From Candidatus Nomurabacteria bacterium (GTDB lineage Bacteria; Patescibacteriota; Saccharimonadia; Saccharimonadales; Saccharimonadaceae), in the NCBI GenBank assembly GCA_031262695.1, contig JAISHF010000004.1:43993-107992 (forward strand): a DNA stretch of 64,000 bases. The letters are read 5' to 3'. Both the position numbers and the translations under genes were made by a program. Under the pieces are notes generated by a model that was given only the letters and a program-made list of their open reading frames with translations, was not told the DNA's origin and ran no database searches. Below, one piece after another: positions 48,726 through 56,919 of the stretch. Within the stretch, counting starts at the first letter, position 1, and every line of letters begins with the position of its first letter.

Positions 48726-50594
48726 GTGGCAAGGATGACAAAACGAGAAAAAGCGGTTCGGCATAAGGTGCAGGTGGTGTCGCGGGTGGTGATGCTGTGT
48801 TCGTTCGGGCTCTTGGTGTTGTTTGCGATTACGCAAACGGCGCGGATGCTGGCGATGGTAGAATTAGAACACGAAAAGGGCGTGCCAAAGGCGTGGTCGG
48901 CGTTGTTGTCTAGCAGTAATCCAGAGAAGATTACGGTGCCAATTACTTATTTTGACCAAAAGTTTGATTCTTGCGATAAGGCTACGGCCGAGCGGCAGTT
49001 TGAGTATATCGGTTGTGGATTTGAGGCGAGTGGGCTGACACAGGGGTTGGTAGCGGCGACTTTGGGGGCAGATGGCAAGCCGGTGGCGGCGATGACAACG
49101 GCGACGGCGGCGAATCGTGCGGCATTGTCTAATCGGGGCGTGTGGGGCAATAATTTTACGCGTTGGTTTAATGAGGTGGAGGGCAAGAGCCAGCAGGTGA
49201 ACGGCAGTTTGGAGTTTGTGCGGCAGGGCGAGGACAATATCTATGTGTTTGGCGGGTCGGATTTCTTCCCGCTGGACGGTAATGAGTTTTCGGCGGGTGA
49301 TTTGAGTGTTGATGGGCATAATTTTCACTTTACGGCGATGACTTCGTTCCCATTTGAGGTGCAGGCTGACGGCACGGAGCGTTGGGAGTTTCGCGGTGAT
49401 GATGATGTTTGGGTATTTATAAATGGTTCGCTAGTGCTAGACATTGGTGGCTTACACGAGGCGGTGGATGGGTATTTTGTGATAAACGCTAACGGAACAG
49501 TGGCGGCGACGGTGGACGGCAAGACCAAAACGCTGGATTTGGGGCTAAAAAATGGCGAGGTGGCGCAACTTTCGTTCTTTTATGCTGAGCGGAGCACGAC
49601 GGAGGCAAATTGCAAGATTACGATTAAAAATATGGTTTGGCCGATTCGGGCGGAGGCGGAGATTGTGGCAGAAACAGTGGAGAACAAATTAATTCGCTAT
49701 ACTTCAAGCATTGCGAATCGCGACCCAGCAAATGCACTAGAAGTCACGCATATGGCAGCGTTTTTGAACGAGGGTGAGGCGTTTAATGAGGATGGGTTTG
49801 GGTTTTTGCCGCTAAATGACGGCAGTTTGTTTTATACTTTGACGCCAGATGATGAGGAATCGTGGCGAGCGGTGGAGATTGGTGCGCCGCATGCGTCGGA
49901 TGAGGGCGGCAAGTTGGCGGAATCAATTTGGCTAACGCCGAGCGGCATTGCGGGCGATACGGTGTATTTTGCGTTTTATGTGGCGCCAGAGAAGACTGAG
50001 GGTATATATTATAATACAATCACTTATAAAACGCGACTCGGTGGGGCAGAGAGTTTGGCGCGAGCGGCGGACGCGGCGGGGTTTGCAAATATTGAGGTGG
50101 TGGAGCCGAGCGAGCCAAAAGAGGAGCCGAAGGAAGAGCCAAGCGAGCCGATTGTTGAGCCGAGTGAGCCAACAGTAGAACCAGAAACACCAGCCGAGCC
50201 GGCTGTTGAGCCAGAAACGCCGGGCATGCCGATAACGCCAGAGGCGCCAGCCGAGCCAGAGCCAGAGCCAGAGCCAAGTCAGCCAAGCGTGCCAGCGCCA
50301 GCACCAACACCAGAATCAGAGCCAGCACCAGCACCAGAGCCAGAGGTGAGCGAGCCAGTAGACGAGAATTATGGCAATTTGGCGGAGGCGGATGACGGGT
50401 ATTTGGACCCATTGGGCGAGTCGGCAGAGATATTCCCGAGCGAGGGTATGACGGATCACGATGGCGCGCTTTTTGCGCCAGATACGGGTGTTGCAGATTT
50501 TGCAACGATTATTTTGTCGCAGTGGTTTTTGCTTGGCACGCTCTTGACATTTGGGGTGTCATTTGCGGTATACTATCCGAATAGGAGTTATTAA
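48726..50594 (+). CDS. Fibro-slime domain surface protein
   Basis: A 622-residue anchored surface protein. N-terminal signal anchor (residues ~20-45), then a fibro-slime domain at ~120-305, a PA14-like module with WEFRGDDDVWVFINGSLVLD, IGGLHEAVDGYFVINANG and QLSFFYAERSTTEANCKITI. A Pro/Glu/Ser-rich stalk (~455-545) and a C-terminal transmembrane helix (~595-618) follow. The start is GTG 48726 (ATG 48735 is the alternative). It probably binds carbohydrate or another cell. The next gene begins directly at its stop. Confidence 0.8.
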   Translation: MARMTKREKAVRHKVQVVSRVVMLCSFGLLVLFAITQTARMLAMVELEHEKGVPKAWSALLSSSNPEKITVPITYFDQKFDSCDKATAERQFEYIGCGFEASGLTQGLVAATLGADGKPVAAMTTATAANRAALSNRGVWGNNFTRWFNEVEGKSQQVNGSLEFVRQGEDNIYVFGGSDFFPLDGNEFSAGDLSVDGHNFHFTAMTSFPFEVQADGTERWEFRGDDDVWVFINGSLVLDIGGLHEAVDGYFVINANGTVAATVDGKTKTLDLGLKNGEVAQLSFFYAERSTTEANCKITIKNMVWPIRAEAEIVAETVENKLIRYTSSIANRDPANALEVTHMAAFLNEGEAFNEDGFGFLPLNDGSLFYTLTPDDEESWRAVEIGAPHASDEGGKLAESIWLTPSGIAGDTVYFAFYVAPEKTEGIYYNTITYKTRLGGAESLARAADAAGFANIEVVEPSEPKEEPKEEPSEPIVEPSEPTVEPETPAEPAVEPETPGMPITPEAPAEPEPEPEPSQPSVPAPAPTPESEPAPAPEPEVSEPVDENYGNLAEADDGYLDPLGESAEIFPSEGMTDHDGALFAPDTGVADFATIILSQWFLLGTLLTFGVSFAVYYPNRSY

Positions 50595-51287
50595 ATGGAT
50601 AAGATTTGGTGGTTGAAAGAGTGGTTGCGTAAGGGTTCAATTAACCTGTTTGGGATGCCGTTTGCGGGCAAAGATACGGTCGGGCGGCAGTTGGCGCAGA
50701 TTTTGGATGCGGAGTTTTTGAGTAGTGGGGCGATTCTGCGGGATTACGAACTAAAAAATCCGGGTAGCGACCTGACGACGGCGGGACGTTGGACGCCGAC
50801 GGAGTCGTTTAAGCGGATTGTGCTGCCGCATTTGGGCGACGAGGCCTATGAGTTTAAGCCGTTGATTTTGGGCGGGATTGGCCGCTGGGACGGTGAAGAG
50901 CAAGATGTAGAGGAGACTTTGCAAGAGGCGGGGCATCCATTAGAAGTAGTGGTGTTATTGAACTTATCTGAGCAGGAGATTCGCAATCGCTGGGAGGTGG
51001 CACAAGTTGGTGGGGACCAGATTGAGACGGCAACACTTGGCGTGCAGGGTGGCCTGAATGCCGCCGCGGCGGAGTTGAAGCGTGAGGTGCGGGTGGATGA
51101 CGAGGAATGGCGTAAGGTGGAGAGCCGAATTAGTGAGTTTCGCGATAAAACTTGGCCGATTATTGAGTATTATCGGGCGATGGGGATGCTGGTGACGATA
51201 AATGGCCATCAGACGCGAGAGAAGGTGCTGTTAGAAACAGTTAACAAATTATACGATTTTGCGGTTTATCACCCTCATGAGTATTGA
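50595..51287 (+). CDS. Adenylate-kinase-like P-loop protein
   Basis: A 230-residue nucleoside-monophosphate-kinase-like protein. P-loop SINLFGMPFAGKDTVGRQLA is at residues ~16-35, then a LSSGAILRDYE motif as in adenylate kinases and VVVLLNLSEQEIRNRWEVA. No cysteine zinc lid. Substrate unknown. ATG directly follows the preceding stop (TAAATG), so coupled. A second adenylate-kinase-like protein is encoded at 27497. Confidence 0.7.
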   Translation: MDKIWWLKEWLRKGSINLFGMPFAGKDTVGRQLAQILDAEFLSSGAILRDYELKNPGSDLTTAGRWTPTESFKRIVLPHLGDEAYEFKPLILGGIGRWDGEEQDVEETLQEAGHPLEVVVLLNLSEQEIRNRWEVAQVGGDQIETATLGVQGGLNAAAAELKREVRVDDEEWRKVESRISEFRDKTWPIIEYYRAMGMLVTINGHQTREKVLLETVNKLYDFAVYHPHEY

Positions 51288-51312
51288 CATTTAAGCATAA
51301 GTGTGATATAAT
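51284..51312 (+). promoter_or_regulatory. AAGCATAAG-type promoter
   Basis: TTGACA, 17-nt spacer TTTAAGCATAAGTGTGA, TATAAT. A second, leaderless -10 (TATAAT 51357-51362) lies downstream, so the next gene has two promoters. Confidence 0.85.
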
Positions 51313-51368
51313 GGTGGGGTAAGGGGGCTTTTCTGTGCTTCGGTTTCTTTTTATGGTATAATTTATAG

Positions 51369-52109
51369 ATGAAGGCAACGACGATTGGGCTGGGCGTGGC
51401 GGCAGTGCTGGTGGGATTTTTGGCGGTGCGAGGAGAGTTGGCGACGGTTGGGCTAAAAAAAGTGGAGCGGCGGGTAGTGGTGGTTTATGATGGGGTAGAA
51501 AAACGAGTGTTAAAAACAGATGCAGCGACGGTTGGTGAGGTGCTGACGCGGGCAGGCATTGGGCTAGAAATTGGCGATAAAATTACACCAGAGGTGGAGG
51601 CGGCAGTAGATAGCGATTTGTATTTTGTAAATATTGCACGAGCGACGCCGATGGCGATTTTGGAGTGGGCGGATGCGCGGACGGCAAAACTGTATGGCAA
51701 GGGCGGGCAGCCGTTTGCGGCACAGTTGTATGATGTGGTGGCAGGCGAGGAGGTTGAGGATAATGGGGCGGCAAATGCTGGCGTGGCAACAATGCCGAAC
51801 GGCGTGGCGACAAAGCCAAAGGCGAATTTGTCGGCGTTGAAGATTGAGTGGATGACAGCGGCGGGGATTGCGGAGAGCGACTGGGAATATGTGGATTATA
51901 TTGTGTTTCGGGAGAGTTCGTGGAACCCGAATGCGGTGAATCGCCAGAGTGGGGCGTGCGGGCTGGTGCAGGCTCTGCCGTGTAGTAAGGTGCCAGGCAA
52001 CCCATTTGACCCTGTGGATAGTCTGAAGTGGCAGAAAAATTATGTTGAGCGGCGGTATGGCGGCTACCGGCAGGCCTATGAGTTTTGGGTGAAGAAGCAT
52101 TGGTATTAA
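51369..52109 (+). CDS. DUF348 plus lytic transglycosylase-like cell-wall protein
   Basis: A 246-residue exported protein. Signal or anchor helix at residues ~5-22, a DUF348 (YabE-type) domain ~33-92 (VVVVYDGVEKRVLKTDAATV... VNIARATP), and a C-terminal lysozyme-like domain ~158-246 with YVDYIVFRESSWNPNAVN, where Glu is the likely catalyst, and SGACGLVQALPCSKVP. The fold is like resuscitation-promoting factors and soluble lytic transglycosylases, cutting peptidoglycan. ATG lies 6 nt after TATAAT (51357-51362). Confidence 0.85.
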   Translation: MKATTIGLGVAAVLVGFLAVRGELATVGLKKVERRVVVVYDGVEKRVLKTDAATVGEVLTRAGIGLEIGDKITPEVEAAVDSDLYFVNIARATPMAILEWADARTAKLYGKGGQPFAAQLYDVVAGEEVEDNGAANAGVATMPNGVATKPKANLSALKIEWMTAAGIAESDWEYVDYIVFRESSWNPNAVNRQSGACGLVQALPCSKVPGNPFDPVDSLKWQKNYVERRYGGYRQAYEFWVKKHWY

Positions 52110-52115
52110 GACCTT

Positions 52116-52194
52116 CGGTTTTCTTTTTCTAAAAGAAAACCGCCTAAGAAAATTAGTTATAAAAATCAGCCAAAAATAAATGTTGGCTGATTTT
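52116..52194 (+). repeat. Two-hairpin intergenic repeat, copy g
   Basis: CGGTTTTC...GAAAACCG, linker GCCTAAGAAAATTAGTTATA, AAAATCAGCC...GGCTGATTTT. Between convergent genes. Confidence 0.8.
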
Positions 52195-52207
52195 GTTTTT
52201 TACAGGT

Positions 52208-52238
52208 GAAAGCCCACCTTCGCTCTAGGTGGGCTTTC
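52208..52238. terminator. Strong intrinsic terminator
   Basis: GAAAGCCCACCT / AGGTGGGCTTTC followed by TTTTG. Confidence 0.85.
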
Positions 52239-52290
52239 TTTTGTCATCACTAGATGTCACAAGGAGGACGCGGCTCTGCATACCGCGAAC

Positions 52291-52875
52291 TTAGGGGGAA
52301 GCACTTTCGGGTTCGTCGGGAGGTTCGCCGTCTTTGGGCGGTTCGGTATCCCCGGCGGTTTCTGCAGGTTCGTCATCAGCGGTATCGGTTGCTGCAACTT
52401 GGGCTTCGGCGACTCCGTCGTCGTCGTCAAGGGGGTATTCCTCTACGGAATTGCCGCAATCAGGGCAAAGGAGTTCAAAATAGCCTTCTTCATCTTCAGC
52501 GCCTAAAACTACTGTGGCGGTAACTGCATCGCATTTTTCGCAATAGAAGAACTGGACAATAGGTTCGTCGTCATAATCATCGCAATCGCAATAATCGTCG
52601 TCGTCAAAATCTTCGTCGTAGTCTTCTTGGAGCTCGTCAATGGCCTCGTAATAGCCGTCGGTTTTGCCTTGCGTGTATGCCGTGGAAACGATTGAGATGG
52701 CCTCTATGGCCTTGGAGCCGACTATGGCTGCCGCTAAGGCGGAATCGCCGAGTGTTTTTACTTCGCTTTCGGAGTGGGGGCCGTCAAGTGCTTTAATGAC
52801 GGAGTTGATTGAGCCGAGCGAATCAGAAAAAACAGACAGGATGCTTTCATCAGGGTTATAGCAGTATTCGGACAT
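52291..52875 (-). CDS. Acidic protein with zinc ribbon, unknown
   Basis: A 194-residue acidic protein. Residues ~1-75 are helical (ILSVFSDSLGSINSVIKAL, DSALAAAIVGSKAIEAI), a run of Asp/Tyr/Cys (DEDFDDDDYCDCDDYDDEP) follows, then a zinc ribbon with CEKC and CPDC (~112-142) and an acidic disordered end. ATG 52875 has AAGGAGGG upstream. Its promoter carries an eight-C run between -35 and -10. No family recognised. May be a transcription-linked or nucleic-acid-binding protein. Confidence 0.6.
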   Translation of the reverse strand: MSEYCYNPDESILSVFSDSLGSINSVIKALDGPHSESEVKTLGDSALAAAIVGSKAIEAISIVSTAYTQGKTDGYYEAIDELQEDYDEDFDDDDYCDCDDYDDEPIVQFFYCEKCDAVTATVVLGAEDEEGYFELLCPDCGNSVEEYPLDDDDGVAEAQVAATDTADDEPAETAGDTEPPKDGEPPDEPESASP

Positions 52876-52970
52876 AGTATGCCCTCCTTGTAATAATTTT
52901 GGCACATAGGGAGCCGCTGACTTTAAGTGATTACAAAAATTAAGGTTAGTGGCGCTCTATGGCCACCCTC

Positions 52971-53021
52971 AATATATCACGGGGGGGGTGCTTGTCAAGG
53001 TAGGGGTTGGCGTGCTATAAT
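52971..53021. promoter_or_regulatory. Divergent promoters with overlapping -35 boxes and a C8/G8 run
   Basis: Minus: TTGACA (complement of 52993-52998), 16-nt spacer with eight C (52981-52988), TATATT (complement of 52971-52976). Plus: TTGTCA 52992-52997, 18-nt spacer, TATAAT 53016-53021. The two -35 boxes share five bases. Confidence 0.65.
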
Positions 53022-53075
53022 AACAGTACAGGTGGAGGTAGCTTAGCAGATAGTTTCTAGAGAAGAGGTGTCTAT

Positions 53076-53495
53076 ATGGGGCAGAAAAAGGACACAAAGC
53101 ACCACATTATATACTGCAAACATGCGTTTCATGATGGGCCAAAGGGGTATTTCCCGCGAGGTGATCTGATACAAAATTTGCAGGACGATGACCACAAGCA
53201 ACTACATCTTCAGCTTGATGCACTGGCGGTAGGATCAGATCATAATCCGGAGCAAATTATTATTCCGTGGCCGATTTTGGATGCTATGGGCATAAAATAC
53301 CGCAATGAGTTTGAGCGTCGGGGCGGTAAGAGTTCGGGCTGGAAGTTGTATAGCCGTATGTTGTTTTATGAGGGTGTCATAGAGGAGCAGATTATTAAAG
53401 AGCGGCGTCCGCACCCGGCGTTGATTACGCACTTGATTTCGGTGCGAGCGCAACGAGAGTGGCTGATGTGGCATGGCTACCTGAAAAAGCAATGA
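53076..53495 (+). CDS. HNH-like small protein, unknown
   Basis: A 139-residue basic protein. The start, KDTKHHIIYCKHAFHDGPKG, is like the first half of an HNH endonuclease (His-His then Cys/His), but the usual second His-Asn pair is unclear. The remainder has KQLHLQLDALAVGSDHN and a basic C-terminus (IKERRPHPALITHL). AAGAGGTG lies upstream. Divergent from the zinc-ribbon gene and ended by a terminator. Function unresolved. Confidence 0.55.
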   Translation: MGQKKDTKHHIIYCKHAFHDGPKGYFPRGDLIQNLQDDDHKQLHLQLDALAVGSDHNPEQIIIPWPILDAMGIKYRNEFERRGGKSSGWKLYSRMLFYEGVIEEQIIKERRPHPALITHLISVRAQREWLMWHGYLKKQ

Positions 53496-53507
53496 AACTA
53501 CCTGTAA

Positions 53508-53540
53508 AAACAGGCTAGATTTTCTAGCCTGTTTCTTTTT
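53508..53540 (+). terminator. Intrinsic terminator
   Basis: AAACAGGCTAGA / TCTAGCCTGTTT followed by CTTTTT. Confidence 0.9.
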
Positions 53541-53557
53541 GGGCTTGGTTTCGGTGC

Positions 53558-54283
53558 TTAGGCGAGGTTGGTATGGAGGTTTTGGATGTCGTCTAGGTCG
53601 TCTAGGGCGTCTAGGAGGTGCTCGGCCTTTTCGGCGTCGGCGTCGGTGAGTTCTAGTGGGGCATTGGCGATATATTGCAGTTCGGCATCTAGGACGGGGA
53701 GGGATTTGTCAAGGAGTTTTTGGCGGACGGCCATTAGGTCTTCGGCTTTGGTGTAGACGATAGTGTTGGAATCTGGGGTGCCGTTTGCGTCTTCGGTTGG
53801 GGCGGCGTCGTCGGCGTTGCTATCTAGGAGTTCCATTAGCAGGTCATCATTTAGCGGTTTGTCAAGTGTAATAACACCTTTGCGGGCAAATTGGAAAAAG
53901 ACGCTACCCGGCTCGGCAAGGCGGCCACCGTGTTTGGTGAGAGTTGACTTGACCTCTGGGAAAGTGCGGTTTTTGTTGTCGGTGGCGATTTCAATAATTA
54001 GCGCCAGACCGCCTGGGCCGTAGGCCTCGTAGGTTTCTTCAATCATAGTGGCGGCGTTTTTGTCGGCGGCACGCTGAATGGCGCGTTTAATATTATCTTG
54101 TGGCATATTGGCGGCTTTGGCCTTGTCAATCGCGAGGGCGAGGGCAGGATTCATTGCTGGGTCAGTGCCTTTGTGGGCGGCAATCGCAATCATATTGCCG
54201 ATTTTGGTGAAAACTTTGCCGCGCTTGGCATCAACAATCGCCTTTTGACGCTTGGTGGTGGCCCATTTGCTGTGTCCTGACAT
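53558..54283 (-). CDS. yebC: YebC/PmpR family translation or transcription factor
   Basis: A 241-residue YebC protein: MSGHSKWATTKRQKAIVDAKRGKVFTK..., ALALAIDKAKAANMPQDNIKRAI, YEAYGPGGLALIIEIATDNKNRT and STLTKHGGRLAEPGSVFFQF. YebC members help ribosomes through proline stretches or act as regulators; the (VAP)n and Pro-rich proteins here could be clients (inference). AAAGGAA precedes ATG. The structured RNA copy 2 lies immediately upstream on the same strand. Confidence 0.93.
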   Translation of the reverse strand: MSGHSKWATTKRQKAIVDAKRGKVFTKIGNMIAIAAHKGTDPAMNPALALAIDKAKAANMPQDNIKRAIQRAADKNAATMIEETYEAYGPGGLALIIEIATDNKNRTFPEVKSTLTKHGGRLAEPGSVFFQFARKGVITLDKPLNDDLLMELLDSNADDAAPTEDANGTPDSNTIVYTKAEDLMAVRQKLLDKSLPVLDAELQYIANAPLELTDADAEKAEHLLDALDDLDDIQNLHTNLA

Positions 54284-54361
54284 AATTTTGCGGTTCCTTT
54301 CTGCTCTTTAAGGGTATTTTATCATATCTGCTTGCTTTTTAAAAATGGTTTTGGTATAATA

Positions 54362-54592
54362 ATCTCATAGAGACATGCTTGCGCAAGCAGCACATCTCCT
54401 TGTAGGATGCTTAATCGCTAGTAATAGCGATTAAGTTTTTACCGTTTTCGCCCTAAAAAGAGCGAGACAGTAATGCGTAGGAATAAAATCCTCAGCGATA
54501 TACTCATCTTTCTCCTTTCTCGGCCCCTAGCAGCTTGCGCCTGCCGTTCCTAGAGCCACCTCAACCTAGCCCTACGAACACGATACCCCACT
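54362..54592 (-). ncRNA. Structured non-coding RNA, copy 2 of 2
   Basis: Minus strand counterpart of 8105-8334. Fully conserved blocks include GGGGTATCGTGTTCGTAGGG, GGTTGAGGTGGCTCTAGGAA, GAGAAAGGAGAAAG, GAGTATATCG and AGGATTTTATTCCT. The 11-bp stem CTTAATCGCTA/TAGCGATTAAG (54410-54435) replaces GTTTAACTGCTA/TAGCAGTTAAAC of copy 1 by paired changes. It ends at the GCTTGC/GCAAGC palindrome and precedes yebC by about 80 nt. TTGACA and CTTATGCTTA lie upstream (54629-54645). Confidence 0.75.
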
Positions 54593-54723
54593 TTTTTAGC
54601 CTAGCACATTGTGAAATAAAACTAAGCATAAGTGTCAACGGTTATGTTTAGTTTTGACCCCTGTTGGCTATTGAGGTAGAAAACTTTATAAAAAAATCAG
54701 TAGTAAAATGTGGGCAGGTGTGA

Positions 54724-54804
54724 TATAATAGAGGTGTAGTGGAGGCAAATCAGGTCGCCCGATTTTATTAGTGGGCTACTCAATTTGCTTCCAGAAAGGA
54801 ACAA
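54724..54804 (+). promoter_or_regulatory. pnp promoter and leader hairpin
   Basis: Extended -10 TGTGATATAAT (54724-54729) and a leader stem GGAGGCAAAT (54741-54750) with ATTTGCTTCC (54783-54792), with inner GCCC/GGGC. In E. coli a pnp leader stem is cut by RNase III and used for autoregulation; a similar role is possible. Confidence 0.5.
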
Positions 54805-56919
54805 ATGATCATAAATCCGAATGGTAAGGATATTATTAGTGTAAAGACGGAGTGGTTGGGGCGTGAGTTGTCGTTAGAGGTTAACCGCGTGGGCTTTCGT
54901 TCAACGGCGTCGGTGCTGGTGCGTTATGGTGAAACAGTGGTGCTAGGCACGGCGCAGGTCGGACGGCAGGTAGAGCAGGATTTTTTCCCGCTTTCGGTGG
55001 ACTATGAAGAGAAGTTTTATGCGGCAGGCAAGATTTCGGGTTCGCGGTTTATTAAGCGCGAGGGCAAGCCATCAGATGAGGCGGTGTTGATTGGGCGGTT
55101 GATTGACCGGCCAATTCGGCCACTCTTCCCGAAGGGCTATCGCCAAGAGGTGCAAGTGGTGGCGACAGTGTTGTCGATGGACCCGACTTTTCGCCCAGAT
55201 GTGATTGGGATGATTGCGGCGTCGTCGGCACTGATGCTCTCTGGCACGCCATTTGACGGTCCAGTGGCTGGGTTGCGACTTGGCAAGATAAATGGCGAAA
55301 TCAAGGCGTTTTTGACCCCCGAAGAGCGAAAATCCAGCAATTTTGACCTTGTAGTGGCTGGCGTGGAGAGCGGAATCACGATGGTAGAGGCTGGCGCAAC
55401 AGAGGTGAGCGAAGAAGACATTGTGGCAGGCTTGGCGTGGGCATACGAGAATTATCAGCCAGTAATTGCTCTACAAAAGGAGTTGGCGGCCAAAATTGCG
55501 CCAATTTCGCAAGAATACGAGCTAGTTTTGCCAAATCAGGACATCCAGAAGGCCGTAGAAGCGTGGTTGGAGGGCAAATTGGGAAAAAGTGCCAGAAAGG
55601 CCTATCCAGAGCGTAATGACTACGTAAAAGAGCTCAGGGAGCAAATGCGGGTGGAATTGTTTGAAAATATGGGGATTTCCGAGGACGACCCTAAGAGGTC
55701 AGAGTTTGAAGAGGCCTTTACTTTGGCAATTCACAAGGATGTGCGGCGGGGGATTATTGAGGATGGCGAGCGGCCAGATGGGCGTAAGCTGACAGAGGTG
55801 CGACCTCTGTCGTCTGAGGTGGGCTTATTGCCACGGGTGCACGGCTCTTCTCTGTTTACCAGAGGTGTAACGCAAGCGATGAATATCGTGACGCTGGCAC
55901 CGCTCAGTTTTGCGCAAATTGTGGATACAATGGAGGTGACGGATGGCGAACGACGCTATATGCACCACTATAATGCGCCGGGCTACACCGTGGGCGAGGT
56001 CAAGCGGCTGGGGTCTCCTGGGCGGCGTGAGATTGGACACGGTTATTTGGCGGAGCGGGCATTATTGCCAGTTTTGCCTACCCCAGAGGATTTTCCGTAT
56101 GCGATTCGTAGTGTGACGGAGATTATGAGCCAAAATGGTTCTACTTCGCAGGCGGCGGTCTGTTCAAGTTGTATGGCGCTGATGGACGCTGGTGTGCCAA
56201 TTAAGGCGCCAGTTTCGGGTATTGCGATGGGGCTGATGATGGATGGCGATAAGCCGTATGTCTTGTCTGACATTGCTGACGCCGAGGATTTTGCGGGAGA
56301 TATGGACTTTAAGGTGGCAGGGACAGCGGCAGGAATTACGGCGTTGCAGATGGATATGAAGGTGCACGGCTTGCCGGTTAAGGTGTTGGCGCAAGCGATT
56401 GAGCAAAGCAAGGCGGGTCGGGCGTTTATTTTGGAGCATATGTTGTCGGTGATTAAAGAGCCGCGCGCGAAGTTGTCGGACTATGCGCCACGAATTGAAA
56501 AAGTCAAGATTAACCCAGAAAAAATTGGCACCGTGATTGGCAAGGGCGGCGAGACAATTAACAAGATTACAGCCGAAACCGGCGCGCAGATTGACATTGC
56601 CGAGGACGGTTTGGTGACGATTGCCGGCACCGATCCAGAGGCGATTCAAAAGGCGGTGGATTGGGTTAAGGGGCTTGTAGAAGAGCCAGAAGTGGGCAAG
56701 ATTTACCGCGGCAAAGTGGTTGGAATTAAGGATTTTGGCGCATTTGTGAATATTTTGCCGGGGACGGACGGGATGTTGCATATTTCGCGGATTTCGGACA
56801 AGCGACTAGACAAGGTAGAAGATGCACTGAAGATGGGGCAAGAGGTTTATGTGTTGCTGGAGGCGATTGACGACAAGGGCAGGCTTAGCCTCACGATGAA
56901 AAATGTCCCGCAGCAATGA
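54805..56919 (+). CDS. pnp: Polyribonucleotide nucleotidyltransferase (PNPase)
   Basis: Phosphorolytic 3'-5' RNA degradation. The 704-residue protein has two RNase PH domains (first with YGETVVLGTAQVG and FPLSVDYEEKFYAAGKISGS; second with HDV-like RPDGRKLTEVRPLSSEVGLL and PYAIRSVTEIMSQNGSTSQA), an inter-domain helix region, a KH domain (IGTVIGKGGETINKITAETG) and an S1 domain (GKVVGIKDFGAFVNILPGTD). AAAGGAA precedes ATG. Its stop overlaps recX (ATGA). Confidence 0.97.
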   Translation: MIINPNGKDIISVKTEWLGRELSLEVNRVGFRSTASVLVRYGETVVLGTAQVGRQVEQDFFPLSVDYEEKFYAAGKISGSRFIKREGKPSDEAVLIGRLIDRPIRPLFPKGYRQEVQVVATVLSMDPTFRPDVIGMIAASSALMLSGTPFDGPVAGLRLGKINGEIKAFLTPEERKSSNFDLVVAGVESGITMVEAGATEVSEEDIVAGLAWAYENYQPVIALQKELAAKIAPISQEYELVLPNQDIQKAVEAWLEGKLGKSARKAYPERNDYVKELREQMRVELFENMGISEDDPKRSEFEEAFTLAIHKDVRRGIIEDGERPDGRKLTEVRPLSSEVGLLPRVHGSSLFTRGVTQAMNIVTLAPLSFAQIVDTMEVTDGERRYMHHYNAPGYTVGEVKRLGSPGRREIGHGYLAERALLPVLPTPEDFPYAIRSVTEIMSQNGSTSQAAVCSSCMALMDAGVPIKAPVSGIAMGLMMDGDKPYVLSDIADAEDFAGDMDFKVAGTAAGITALQMDMKVHGLPVKVLAQAIEQSKAGRAFILEHMLSVIKEPRAKLSDYAPRIEKVKINPEKIGTVIGKGGETINKITAETGAQIDIAEDGLVTIAGTDPEAIQKAVDWVKGLVEEPEVGKIYRGKVVGIKDFGAFVNILPGTDGMLHISRISDKRLDKVEDALKMGQEVYVLLEAIDDKGRLSLTMKNVPQQ

